Below are positions 41,797-51,206 of a stretch of 64,000 nt of DNA, one piece after another; the stretch's first letter is position 1, and every line of letters begins with the position of its first letter. The DNA is from Bryobacterales bacterium. Lineage in GTDB: Bacteria > Acidobacteriota > Terriglobia > Bryobacterales > Bryobacteraceae. The position numbers and the translations under genes were made by a program. The stretch is from contig JADJOP010000032.1 in the NCBI GenBank assembly GCA_016713735.1, positions 62,001 to 126,000 on the forward strand, in the 5' to 3' direction. A model generated the notes under the pieces. It made no database searches. It was not told where the DNA came from and worked only from the letters and a program-made list of their open reading frames with translations.

Positions 41797-42633
41797 CTAG
41801 TGTGCCGCGTTACTGGCGGAAGCCACCACGGGAGACGGCGACTGATGACGACGATAACTACTATACTGCGTGTCGATTTCCAGGCGCACGGTTTTGATGC
41901 CAGCGATGCGGGCGGCGCCTTTTACGGTGGCATGGCGGGGGAGCCACTCGCGGCCTTCCCAGAACGACTGTTCGAAGCGGAAGGAGAAGCCGGGCTGGAT
42001 GCGGAGAAGGAACCAGGCGAAGCTGAAGGTGTCCTCGATGTGGGCGTCGATTTTCACCATGCGGAGCTGTTGCTGATCGATCCAGATGTCGCCGGCCACC
42101 TTGGTGAGGATGCGGGCCTCGGAGGTAGGAGGTCGCCAGCCGGAGCGGGGGCGGGCGCGGAGGATCCAGACGGAGCGGCCTGAGTGAAGGGCTTCGCCGT
42201 GGAGGGTCCAGTGGAAGGCCTCGGGAAGCTGGCGCATGACGAGGCGGCGTTCGTTCATCTCCTGGTCGAATTCGCGCAGTTCGGAGCTGGAGCGGGAGGC
42301 GCGGCGGGAGAGCTCGCGGGACCTTTTTTGCTCTTCGCGGCGGAGGGCGGCGGGGTCGAGGCGGACGCCGTCTTCGGCGAGGAGCTGGCTATAGGGAGCG
42401 CCGTGGGAGATGTGGACTTCGTGGAGGGTGGAATCGGTGCGGCGAACCTTGCCGGTGGAGTCGAGCCAGCGGATTTCGCGGTAGCGGTGGTATTGGAAGC
42501 CGCGGAGGGCTTCGAGGATGTCGTCATTGCGGGCGACGGTTTGACGGATAATTTCGGCGGCGTCGTGCTGGGGGCCGGCGGCGGGCAGGACGGCGGCCGC
42601 GAGCAAGAACAAAAGCAGTGGTTTTTGTTGCAA
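41797..42633 (-). CDS. Secreted protein, LolA/outer-membrane-sorting-protein-like, paralog A
   Basis: 278 residues with a signal peptide (LLLFLLAAAVLPAAG). The body aligns with the next gene upstream over its full length: EIIRQTVARNDD near 27, EVHISHGAPYSQLLAEDGVRL, WTLHGEALHSGRSVWILRARPR, ILTKVAGDIWIDQQQLRMVKIDAHIEDTFSFAWFLLRIQPGFSFRFEQ and a final strand RLEIDTQYSSYRR. The antiparallel sheet of substrate-binding strands resembles LolA-like lipoprotein carriers, an inference from pattern only. It is probably a tandem duplicate, in one operon with the paralog at 42787-43629 and possibly with the amidase/actin-like pair. Confidence 0.75.
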   Translation of the reverse strand: MQQKPLLLFLLAAAVLPAAGPQHDAAEIIRQTVARNDDILEALRGFQYHRYREIRWLDSTGKVRRTDSTLHEVHISHGAPYSQLLAEDGVRLDPAALRREEQKRSRELSRRASRSSSELREFDQEMNERRLVMRQLPEAFHWTLHGEALHSGRSVWILRARPRSGWRPPTSEARILTKVAGDIWIDQQQLRMVKIDAHIEDTFSFAWFLLRIQPGFSFRFEQSFWEGREWLPRHATVKGAARIAGIKTVRLEIDTQYSSYRRHQSPSPVVASASNAAH

Positions 42634-42690
42634 GCATCCCGATTGTAGGGAGCAGGCGTGAGGGGACGATGGCGGGCGGGTGACATTGGG

Positions 42691-42742
42691 GTTGCGCAGG
42701 GAAGTTGCGCAGGGAAGTTGCGCGGGGAAGTTGCGCGGGCGA
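42691..42742. repeat. 13-bp tandem repeat, four copies
   Basis: GTTGCGC recurs at 42691, 42704, 42717 and 42730, each followed by a near-identical AGGGAA or GGGGAA block, giving an exact 13-bp period. It lies in the 153-bp gap between the two paralogous secreted-protein genes. It does not fit a known promoter element; copies may vary between strains. Confidence 0.75.
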
Positions 42743-42786
42743 GCCGCGCGCGGGGCGGCTGCGGGGAGGGGCGTCGTGTGAGACCC

Positions 42787-43629
42787 CTATTGTGAGGCCG
42801 AGGTGGAGACGATGCGGGAATCGCTTTGGAAGCGGCGGTAGTTGCTGAAGCTGGTGTCCATTTCGACGCGGTAGGTTTTGAGGCCGCCGATTTTGGCTTC
42901 GCCTTTCAGCCAGCCGTGGCGGGGGAGCCAGGCGTTGGTGTCGAGACGGGTGAGTTCGAAGGTGAAGCGGAAGCCGGGCTTGATGCGGAAGAGGAACCAG
43001 CCGAAGCTGATGGTGTCGTCGACGCGGGCATCGACCTTGAGCATGCGGGAGTCGGCCTGGTCGACCCAGAGGCGGCCGCTCATTTTGGCGAAGACCTTGG
43101 CTTCGCGGGAGCGAGGTTTGTAGGAGGGGCGGGGGTTGGCGCGGATGATCCAGGCGGGGCGGCCGTTGATGGCTTCCTGGCCGTCGAGCTTCCAATCGAA
43201 AGCGTCGGCCACCTCAGCGAGGGCCTTGCGGGTTTCCTCGCGCTCCTTGTCCGCTTCGCGGCGGCGCTTTTCCTGATCGCGGCCGCGCTTGGCGATTTCG
43301 TCGTCCATCTTGCGCTGCTCTTTGCGGGCTTCGGAGTCGGAAAGGTCACGGCCGTTTTTGCGGATGAGTTTGCGGTAGGGTTCGCCGTAGAGGATGGTGA
43401 CTTCGTGGTCGGTGGTTTCGGTTTCGGTGACGTTGCCGCGGGAGTCGAGCTTCTTCATTTGCTGGTGGCGGAGGTAGGTGTAGTCGCGGGCATCGGCGAA
43501 GAGGTCGTCCTGGCGGGAGAAGGCGCGCTGGATGATGGCTTTGGGGTCGGGGGGAGAGGCGAGGGGAGGCGTGGCGGGTTGGGCGTGGAGGGTGAAGGCG
43601 AGGAGGGGGAGGAGGGCGGCGGAACGCAT
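42787..43629 (-). CDS. Secreted protein, LolA/outer-membrane-sorting-protein-like, paralog B
   Basis: 280 residues with a signal peptide (LLPLLAFTLHAQ). A charged coiled stretch lies at about 98-145 (EARKEQRKMDDEIAKRGRDQEKRRREADKERE). Strands shared with the downstream paralog include EVTILYGEPYRKLIRKNGRDL, WKLDGQEAINGRPAWIIRANPR, GRLWVDQADSRMLKVDARVDDTISFGWFLFRIKPGFRFTFELTR and YRVEMDTSFSNYRRFQSDSRI. Pairwise likeness is clear by eye in the strand-rich half and weaker in the coiled stretch. Divergent from the TonB-dependent receptor gene (128 bp). Function unknown; a periplasmic lipid or lipoprotein carrier is one possibility. Confidence 0.75.
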   Translation of the reverse strand: MRSAALLPLLAFTLHAQPATPPLASPPDPKAIIQRAFSRQDDLFADARDYTYLRHQQMKKLDSRGNVTETETTDHEVTILYGEPYRKLIRKNGRDLSDSEARKEQRKMDDEIAKRGRDQEKRRREADKEREETRKALAEVADAFDWKLDGQEAINGRPAWIIRANPRPSYKPRSREAKVFAKMSGRLWVDQADSRMLKVDARVDDTISFGWFLFRIKPGFRFTFELTRLDTNAWLPRHGWLKGEAKIGGLKTYRVEMDTSFSNYRRFQSDSRIVSTSASQ

Positions 43630-43757
43630 GCTCTTTTATAGACGCTCGGCCTGTTGCTCCGCGTTCCGAAATGATAGACTTTTTGCCCAGCGCTGGCTCT
43701 GGGTCCGAGCCGGGAGGTTCGGACGGGAAAACGGGGATCAGCGGGGAAGGTGGGGTT

Positions 43758-46700
43758 ATGAAGAGATTGGGTTGGGTGAGCTGTGTGCTGCTGTGGAGCA
43801 GCCCGGTGTGGGGCCAGGGGTTGACGGGCCAAATATCAGGGACGGTGGCTGATCCGTCGGGGACGATGATCGCCGGCGCACAGATCACGTTGGTGAACAC
43901 CAACAACGCGCAGATGCGTGAGGCCACCAGCGATGCCGCGGGGGCTTACGTGTTCACGCAACTGTTGCCGGGCAGCTATACGCTGAGCGTGACGCAATCA
44001 GGATTCAAGAAATACGAGCAGCGCGACATTGAGCTGACGGCGACCGAGCGTGTGGTGGTGCGCGAGATCCGGCTGGAGCTGGGCGAGGTGTCGCAGACGA
44101 TTTCGGTGGAGGCCGAGGCGGCGCGATTGCAGACGCAGAGCGCCGAGCGTAGCGGGCTGATTTCGACGCAGCAGTACGAGCGGCTGGCGTTGAAGGGGCG
44201 CGATTACCTGGGGCTGGTGAAGCTGCTGCCTGGGGTGATTGACACGGCCAACCGCAATGCGCCGGGGTGGAACAACCTGGGCGGAATCACGATTAACGGG
44301 AACCGGGCGGGGACGATCAATTTGACGCTGGATGGCGTTTCGAGTCTCGACACCGGCTCGATGGGCGGACCGTATCTGGCGCCGAGCGTGGACGCGGTGG
44401 GCGAGGTGAAGGTGCTGTTGACGAACTACCAGGCGGAGTATGGGCGTTCGTCGGGGGGCACGATCAACGCGGTGATCAAGAGCGGGACGCGGGAGTTTCA
44501 TGGCGTCGGGTATTACTTCAAGCGGAACGAGGCGTTCAACGCGAACGAGTTTTTCCGCAACCGCGACGGGCTGCCGCGGCCGAGGTACCGGTTTGACTAT
44601 CCGGGCTACAACGTGGGCGGGCCGCTGTATATACCGGGGAAGTTCAACCGGAATAAAGACAAATTATTCTTTTTCTGGTCGCAGGAGTTTTTGCCGCGCA
44701 AGTATCCGACGCGATTGGGACGGCTGACGTTTCCGACGGCGATGGAGCGGCAGGGGAACTTTTCGCAGACGCTGGACCAGAACGGACGGTTGATCGCGGT
44801 AAATGATCCGCTGAACAGCAAGAGGCCGTTTCCGGGGAACGTTGTGCCAACGTCGCGCATCAACGCGCCGGGGCAAAAACTGCTGAACATCTTCCCGCTG
44901 CCGAACGCGGTGGACCCGGCGCGCACGTTCAACAACGTGTTCCAGAGCCAGGTGGACCAGCCGCGCGATGAGGACATTCTGCGCGTGGACTGGAATATTG
45001 GGCCGAAGACGATCTTTTACGCTCGTGGCATCCGGAACTACGAGGCATTCCGGGGCGACTTCAACTTTGTGCTGGCGTCGAACGTCTGGCCGCAGTTCGG
45101 CATCGACTATTCGATTCAGAGCGCGGGGCTGGTGAGCACGCTGATTCACACGTTCAAGCCGACGCTGGTGAACGAGTTCACCTTTGGCGTGAACCGGGCG
45201 CTGCAACTGGTGTCGCCGCTGGATCAGGCGGCGATCGAGAAGAACGACCGCAACAAGTTGGGGCTGGGGCTGCCGCAGTTTTTCCCCGGATCGAATCCAC
45301 TGAACCTGGTGCCGAACGCGACGTTTGGCGGGGTGGTGGGCGCGCCGCAGTTGAACATCGAACAGCGGTTTCCGTTTTTTGGGACGAACAACATCTGGAA
45401 CTGGTCAGACAACCTGAGCTGGATTAACGGGTCGCACAATTTTAAGTTTGGATTCTATTTCGAGCGCACTTCGCGCAACGCGGCGCGGGCGACGGCGTTC
45501 AACGGCACGTTTGATTTCGGGCGGAATGTGAACAATCCGCTGGACAGCAACTATGCGTTCGCAAACACGCTGCTGGGGAATTTCAATAGCTACACAGAGT
45601 CAAACGGGCACCCGCACGGGCATGCGCGGTACAAGAACTTCGAGTGGTTCGCGCAGGACAACTGGAAGGTGACGAGGCGGTTCACATTGGACTTCGGGAT
45701 GCGGTTCTATTGGGTGGAACCGACGTTCAGCTCTGGCGACACGCTGAGCGTGTTCGATTCGTCGCTGTACAACTCCGCGCAGGCGGCACAACTGGTGCAG
45801 CCGTACCGGGCGACGCCGACGTCGGCGCGCGTGGGAAGGAATCCGGTGACGGGCGAGTTGCTGGCGGCGCCGCTGATTGGCACGCTGGCGGCGGGCAGCG
45901 GGACATTCCACCAGGGGATGCGGCAATACCAGGAGCGGGTGTTGCAGACGCCGGGGATTCAGTTCGGCCCGCGGTTCGGGTTCGCCTACGATGTGTTTGG
46001 CGATGGCAAGATGGCGATCCGGGGGGGCGGCGGCATCTTTTTTGACCGCTTTAACGACGACCAGGTGATCATCTTCGTGGAGCAGCCGCCGAATGTACTG
46101 ACGAATTCGGTGGTGTTCTCATCGATTCCTGAGTTGCTGCGGTCGCCGCTGAACCAGAGTCCGGCAAACGTGAACTCGATTCAGCGGGACTATGACCCGC
46201 CCACGGTGTACAACTGGAGCCTGGGGGTACAGCGGGATTTAGGCGGCGGCGTGGTGTTGGACGTAGCTTATGTAGGCAACGTGGCGCGGCACCTGCTGCA
46301 TCGTCGCAGTTTCAATGCGACGAACTATGGGACGAACTTCCTGCCGTCGTCGCTTGATACGACGTCGGGGAGCCCGCTGCCGGTGAACTTCCTGCGGCCG
46401 ATTCGCGGGTTTGGCGATATCCAGTACGCCGAGTTTGCGTCGAGCTCAAATTATCACTCGATGCAGACACAGGTGAACAAGCGGTTCGGCAAAGGGTTGA
46501 CGTTTGGCGTCTCCTGGACATGGTCGAAAGCGATGGACCTTGTGGACGGGAACAACAACGCTGTCAATCCGTTCCTGAATTTCCGTGTGAGGAACTATGG
46601 CAGAGCGGGCTTCGACCGCACGCACAACTTCGTGCTGAACTACACGTACGACATTCCCAAGGCGAGCCAGAACTGGAACAACGCGTTTTCGCGCTGGGTG

Positions 46701-47198
46701 CTGGACGGCTGGCAGGTGTCAGGCATCACGTCGTTCCTGTCGGGGGCGCCGCTGGGGCTGGGCTACAGCCTGGTGGTGGCGCAGGACTTGACGGGGGCGT
46801 CGGGCGCGGGGATCGATTCGCGCGTCAATTTGACGGGGAATCCAGTGCTGCCCAAGAGCGAGCGGACGGAGCTGCGCCACTTCAACACAGGCGTGGTGCG
46901 GCCGCCGACGAGGGCGGAGTTGGGCATCGGGACGGCTGCGAAGGATCTGATTCGCGGGCCGGGCGTGAATGTGTGGGATCTATCGTTGTTCAAGAATATC
47001 CCGCTTGGTTCTAACGAAGCGCGGCGGTTGCAGTTCCGCATCGAGACCTACAACACGTTCAACCATACGAACTTCAGCGCGGTGGATACGACGGGCCGAT
47101 TCGACGCGGCGGGCAACCAGGTGAACGCCAGGATGGGGCAGTACACGGCGTCGCTGGACGGACGGCGGATGGTGTTGGGGGTGAAGCTGTATTTTTAA
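43758..47198 (+). CDS. Oar-like TonB-dependent receptor
   Basis: 1146 residues. The start at 43758 follows GAAGGTGGGG and gives a signal peptide (LGWVSCVLLWSSPVWGQ). It begins with a carboxypeptidase-regulatory domain (GQISGTVADPSGTMIAGAQITLVNTNN; LPGSYTLSVTQSGFKKYEQ), then a plug (LKGRDYLGLVKLLPGVIDT, INGNRAGTINLTLDGVSSLD, VKVLLTNYQAEYGRSSGGTINAVIKSGT). The rest is a large barrel (FFFWSQEFLPRKYPTRLG; FEWFAQDNWKVTRRFTLDFGMRF; QTQVNKRFGKGLTFGVSWTWSKAMD; RNYGRAGFDRTHNFVLNYTYDIP) ending VLGVKLYF. Oar-type receptors are abundant in Acidobacteria and take up or export large substrates. A possible -35/-10 pair TTGCTC/TAGACT lies at 43654-43680. Confidence 0.9.
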   Translation: MKRLGWVSCVLLWSSPVWGQGLTGQISGTVADPSGTMIAGAQITLVNTNNAQMREATSDAAGAYVFTQLLPGSYTLSVTQSGFKKYEQRDIELTATERVVVREIRLELGEVSQTISVEAEAARLQTQSAERSGLISTQQYERLALKGRDYLGLVKLLPGVIDTANRNAPGWNNLGGITINGNRAGTINLTLDGVSSLDTGSMGGPYLAPSVDAVGEVKVLLTNYQAEYGRSSGGTINAVIKSGTREFHGVGYYFKRNEAFNANEFFRNRDGLPRPRYRFDYPGYNVGGPLYIPGKFNRNKDKLFFFWSQEFLPRKYPTRLGRLTFPTAMERQGNFSQTLDQNGRLIAVNDPLNSKRPFPGNVVPTSRINAPGQKLLNIFPLPNAVDPARTFNNVFQSQVDQPRDEDILRVDWNIGPKTIFYARGIRNYEAFRGDFNFVLASNVWPQFGIDYSIQSAGLVSTLIHTFKPTLVNEFTFGVNRALQLVSPLDQAAIEKNDRNKLGLGLPQFFPGSNPLNLVPNATFGGVVGAPQLNIEQRFPFFGTNNIWNWSDNLSWINGSHNFKFGFYFERTSRNAARATAFNGTFDFGRNVNNPLDSNYAFANTLLGNFNSYTESNGHPHGHARYKNFEWFAQDNWKVTRRFTLDFGMRFYWVEPTFSSGDTLSVFDSSLYNSAQAAQLVQPYRATPTSARVGRNPVTGELLAAPLIGTLAAGSGTFHQGMRQYQERVLQTPGIQFGPRFGFAYDVFGDGKMAIRGGGGIFFDRFNDDQVIIFVEQPPNVLTNSVVFSSIPELLRSPLNQSPANVNSIQRDYDPPTVYNWSLGVQRDLGGGVVLDVAYVGNVARHLLHRRSFNATNYGTNFLPSSLDTTSGSPLPVNFLRPIRGFGDIQYAEFASSSNYHSMQTQVNKRFGKGLTFGVSWTWSKAMDLVDGNNNAVNPFLNFRVRNYGRAGFDRTHNFVLNYTYDIPKASQNWNNAFSRWVLDGWQVSGITSFLSGAPLGLGYSLVVAQDLTGASGAGIDSRVNLTGNPVLPKSERTELRHFNTGVVRPPTRAELGIGTAAKDLIRGPGVNVWDLSLFKNIPLGSNEARRLQFRIETYNTFNHTNFSAVDTTGRFDAAGNQVNARMGQYTASLDGRRMVLGVKLYF

Positions 47199-47207
47199 TG
47201 TTGAACC

Positions 47208-47480
47208 GCGCACAACGGAGCCTCGGCGGCGGAAAACGCCGCCGGGCCCTGTGCGCTCCGGACTGGGCCTCGGGTTTTTGATTGCGCACAACGGAGCCTC
47301 GGCGGCCGAATGCGCCGCCGGGCCCTGGGCGGGCCTGGCCTCTTTTGATTGCGCACAACGGAGCCTCGGCGGCCGAATGCGCCGCCGGGCCCTGTGCGCT
47401 CCGGACTGAGCCCCGCGGGCTTGCTCGTGCCCACAACGGAGCCTCGGCGGCCAAATGCGCCGCCCGGCGCTGTGGGCTCG
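47208..47480. repeat. Four-copy tandem hairpin repeat
   Basis: A core beginning CACAACGGAGCCTCGGCGG recurs at 47211, 47287, 47354 and 47432 (spacings 76, 67 and 78). Each core is followed by a self-complementary GGCGGC ... GCCGCC stem around CGAATGC and then CGGGCCCTG. Copies 2 and 3 are nearly identical over about 45 bases; copy 4 is the most diverged. Tails between cores vary. The array fills the gap after the receptor gene. It resembles REP/BIME-like intergenic palindromes rather than CRISPR: spacers are short and partly similar. Any role in transcript 3' ends is inference. Confidence 0.75.
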
Positions 47481-47549
47481 GGATTGTCCCTTCGCTTGTT
47501 CCTTGCGCGGAGAGTTTTCGGGCCGTCGGTGGGCGAGAGGGCGCGGCCT

Positions 47550-47588
47550 AAAACGAAAGCGCCCAGCGATCCGTGGATCACCGGGCGC
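47550..47588 (-). terminator. Intrinsic terminator of the DUF1549-DUF1501 operon
   Basis: On the minus strand a 13-bp stem (47588-47576 with 47571-47559, two G-T pairs) closes a 4-base loop and is followed by TTTCGTTTTA. It starts 24 bases after the DUF1501 stop at 47613, a textbook layout. Confidence 0.8.
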
Positions 47589-47612
47589 ACCGTCTGAATG
47601 GAGGAGTTGACT

Positions 47613-49058
47613 TCAGACGATCTCTTTGATGACCGAGCCCTGGATTTCGGTCAAGCGTTCCTTGCGGCCCTGGTGAAGGAAGCTGAGGGCGTCCTGGTTG
47701 AGGCCGAGCTGGTTCAGGATGGTCGTGTGGACGTCGCGGAAGTGGTAGGGCTTCTCGACGGCCTTGAGGCCGATGTCATCGGTTGCGCCGACGACTTGCC
47801 CGCCTTTGATACCGCCGCCGGCCATCCACATGGTGAAGCCGTAGTTGTGATGGTCGCGGCCCTTGCCGCCCTGGGCCTCGGGTGAGCGGCCGAATTCCCC
47901 GCCCCAGACGACGAGGGTGGAATCGAGCAGGCCGCGGCGCTTGAGGTCCTGAATGAGAGCGGCGCAGGGCTGGTCAGCCTGGGCGGCCATGCGGATGTGG
48001 TTCTCTTCGATGTCGTCGTGGGCGTCCCACTGCAGGTTGCCGGGGCCGCCGCCGTGGACGACGGTGACGAAGCGGACACCTTTTTCGACGAGACGGCGGG
48101 CGAGCAGGCAACGGCGGCCGTAATCGTCGGTGGCGTCCTTGCCGACGCCGTAGAGGTCGAGGGTCTCCTGCGATTCCTTGGCGATGTCGAAGACTTCGGG
48201 GGCTTCGGTCTGCATGCGGAAGGCGAGGTCGTAGGAGTTCATGCGGGCGCGGAACTCGTCGTCTTCGGCTTCGACGGTGGCCTTGAGGTTGGCCTCGTTG
48301 AGCTTGCGGATGAGCTCGACGGTGTTGCGGCGCTTGTCGAGCTGGACGCCGGGGGGAAGGTCGAGGTTGAGGATGGGCTTCTTGCCGGCGCGGAGCATGG
48401 TGGGCTGATAGACGGCGGGGAGGAAGCCGTGCATGTACATGGGCTGGCCGCCTTCGAGGGCGCCATCGGGGTCGGGCGAAACGATGTAGGCGGGCAGCGA
48501 GTTGCTTTCCGAACCGAGGCCGTAGACAGCCCAGGAGCCCATGCTGGGGAAGCCGGGGATGATGCGCCCGGAGAAGAGCTGGTACTGGGCGGCGGAGTGG
48601 ACGACCATGTCGCCGTGGCAGGAGCGGATGATGGCGAGATCGTCGACCACCTTGGCGGTGTGGGGCAGGAGGTCACTGACCTCGATGCCGTTCTTGCCGT
48701 ACTTCTGGAAGGTGCGCTTGGTGCCGAGGATCTTAGCGTTGTTGGTGACGAACTGGTATTTGACCTCGCCGAATTCCTTGGGGCGGGTCTGGCCGTCGAG
48801 CTTGTTTAGAAGGGGCTTGGGATCGAAGGTTTCCAGGTGAGACGGGCCGCCGGCCATAAAGAGGAAGATGACCGATTTCGCTTTGGCGGCGAAGTGTGGC
48901 GGGCGGGGGGCGAGCGGGTTGGCGTGCGGGTTTGTGGTGGAGGCGGCGCGCAGTTTCTCTTCGAAGAGCATCTGGGTGAAGGCAAGCGAGCCCATGCCAC
49001 AGAAGGCGTCGGTGAGGAACTCACGGCGCGAACGGGTGAAGCGGATGTGTTCAGACAT
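47613..49058 (-). CDS. DUF1501 family protein, Tat-exported
   Basis: 481 residues. The start at 49058 follows GGAG and gives a twin-arginine signal (RSRREFLTDAFCGMGSLA). DUF1501 features: AKSVIFLFMAGGPSHLETFDPKP near 60, MVVHSAAQYQLFSGR, YRDLAFRMQ-like DLAFRMQTEAPEVFDI, FVTVVHGGGPGNLQWDAHDDI, VVWGGEFGRSPEAQGGKGRDHHNYGFTMWMAGGGIKGGQVVGATDDIG and FHHGR-like end SFLHQGRKERLTEIQG. It is a closer match to the planctomycete type than the copy at 15449. It lies 8 bp after its DUF1549/DUF1553 partner. The fold is related to sulfatases and alkaline phosphatase; activity unknown. Confidence 0.9.
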   Translation of the reverse strand: MSEHIRFTRSRREFLTDAFCGMGSLAFTQMLFEEKLRAASTTNPHANPLAPRPPHFAAKAKSVIFLFMAGGPSHLETFDPKPLLNKLDGQTRPKEFGEVKYQFVTNNAKILGTKRTFQKYGKNGIEVSDLLPHTAKVVDDLAIIRSCHGDMVVHSAAQYQLFSGRIIPGFPSMGSWAVYGLGSESNSLPAYIVSPDPDGALEGGQPMYMHGFLPAVYQPTMLRAGKKPILNLDLPPGVQLDKRRNTVELIRKLNEANLKATVEAEDDEFRARMNSYDLAFRMQTEAPEVFDIAKESQETLDLYGVGKDATDDYGRRCLLARRLVEKGVRFVTVVHGGGPGNLQWDAHDDIEENHIRMAAQADQPCAALIQDLKRRGLLDSTLVVWGGEFGRSPEAQGGKGRDHHNYGFTMWMAGGGIKGGQVVGATDDIGLKAVEKPYHFRDVHTTILNQLGLNQDALSFLHQGRKERLTEIQGSVIKEIV

Positions 49059-49066
49059 GGGCACTC

Positions 49067-51061
<1,995 letters not shown>

Positions 51062-51206
51062 GAGGGGAAGACTCCTCTTCAACGTTGTTCAGGTGGCTGG
51101 TATTATATCGCCGCCGGGACCCAAAATGTTACAGGGGTAACGGTTTCCTGGAGGGTGTTGCGCCGCCGGGCCGGGACCGGGCGGCAGTGCATGGAGGGCG
51201 CGCTGG

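Noticed and set aside
47208..47480. CRISPR array
   Set aside because: Four units with irregular spacing, internally symmetric cores and partly related tails. No cas genes in the window; better explained as REP-like palindromes.
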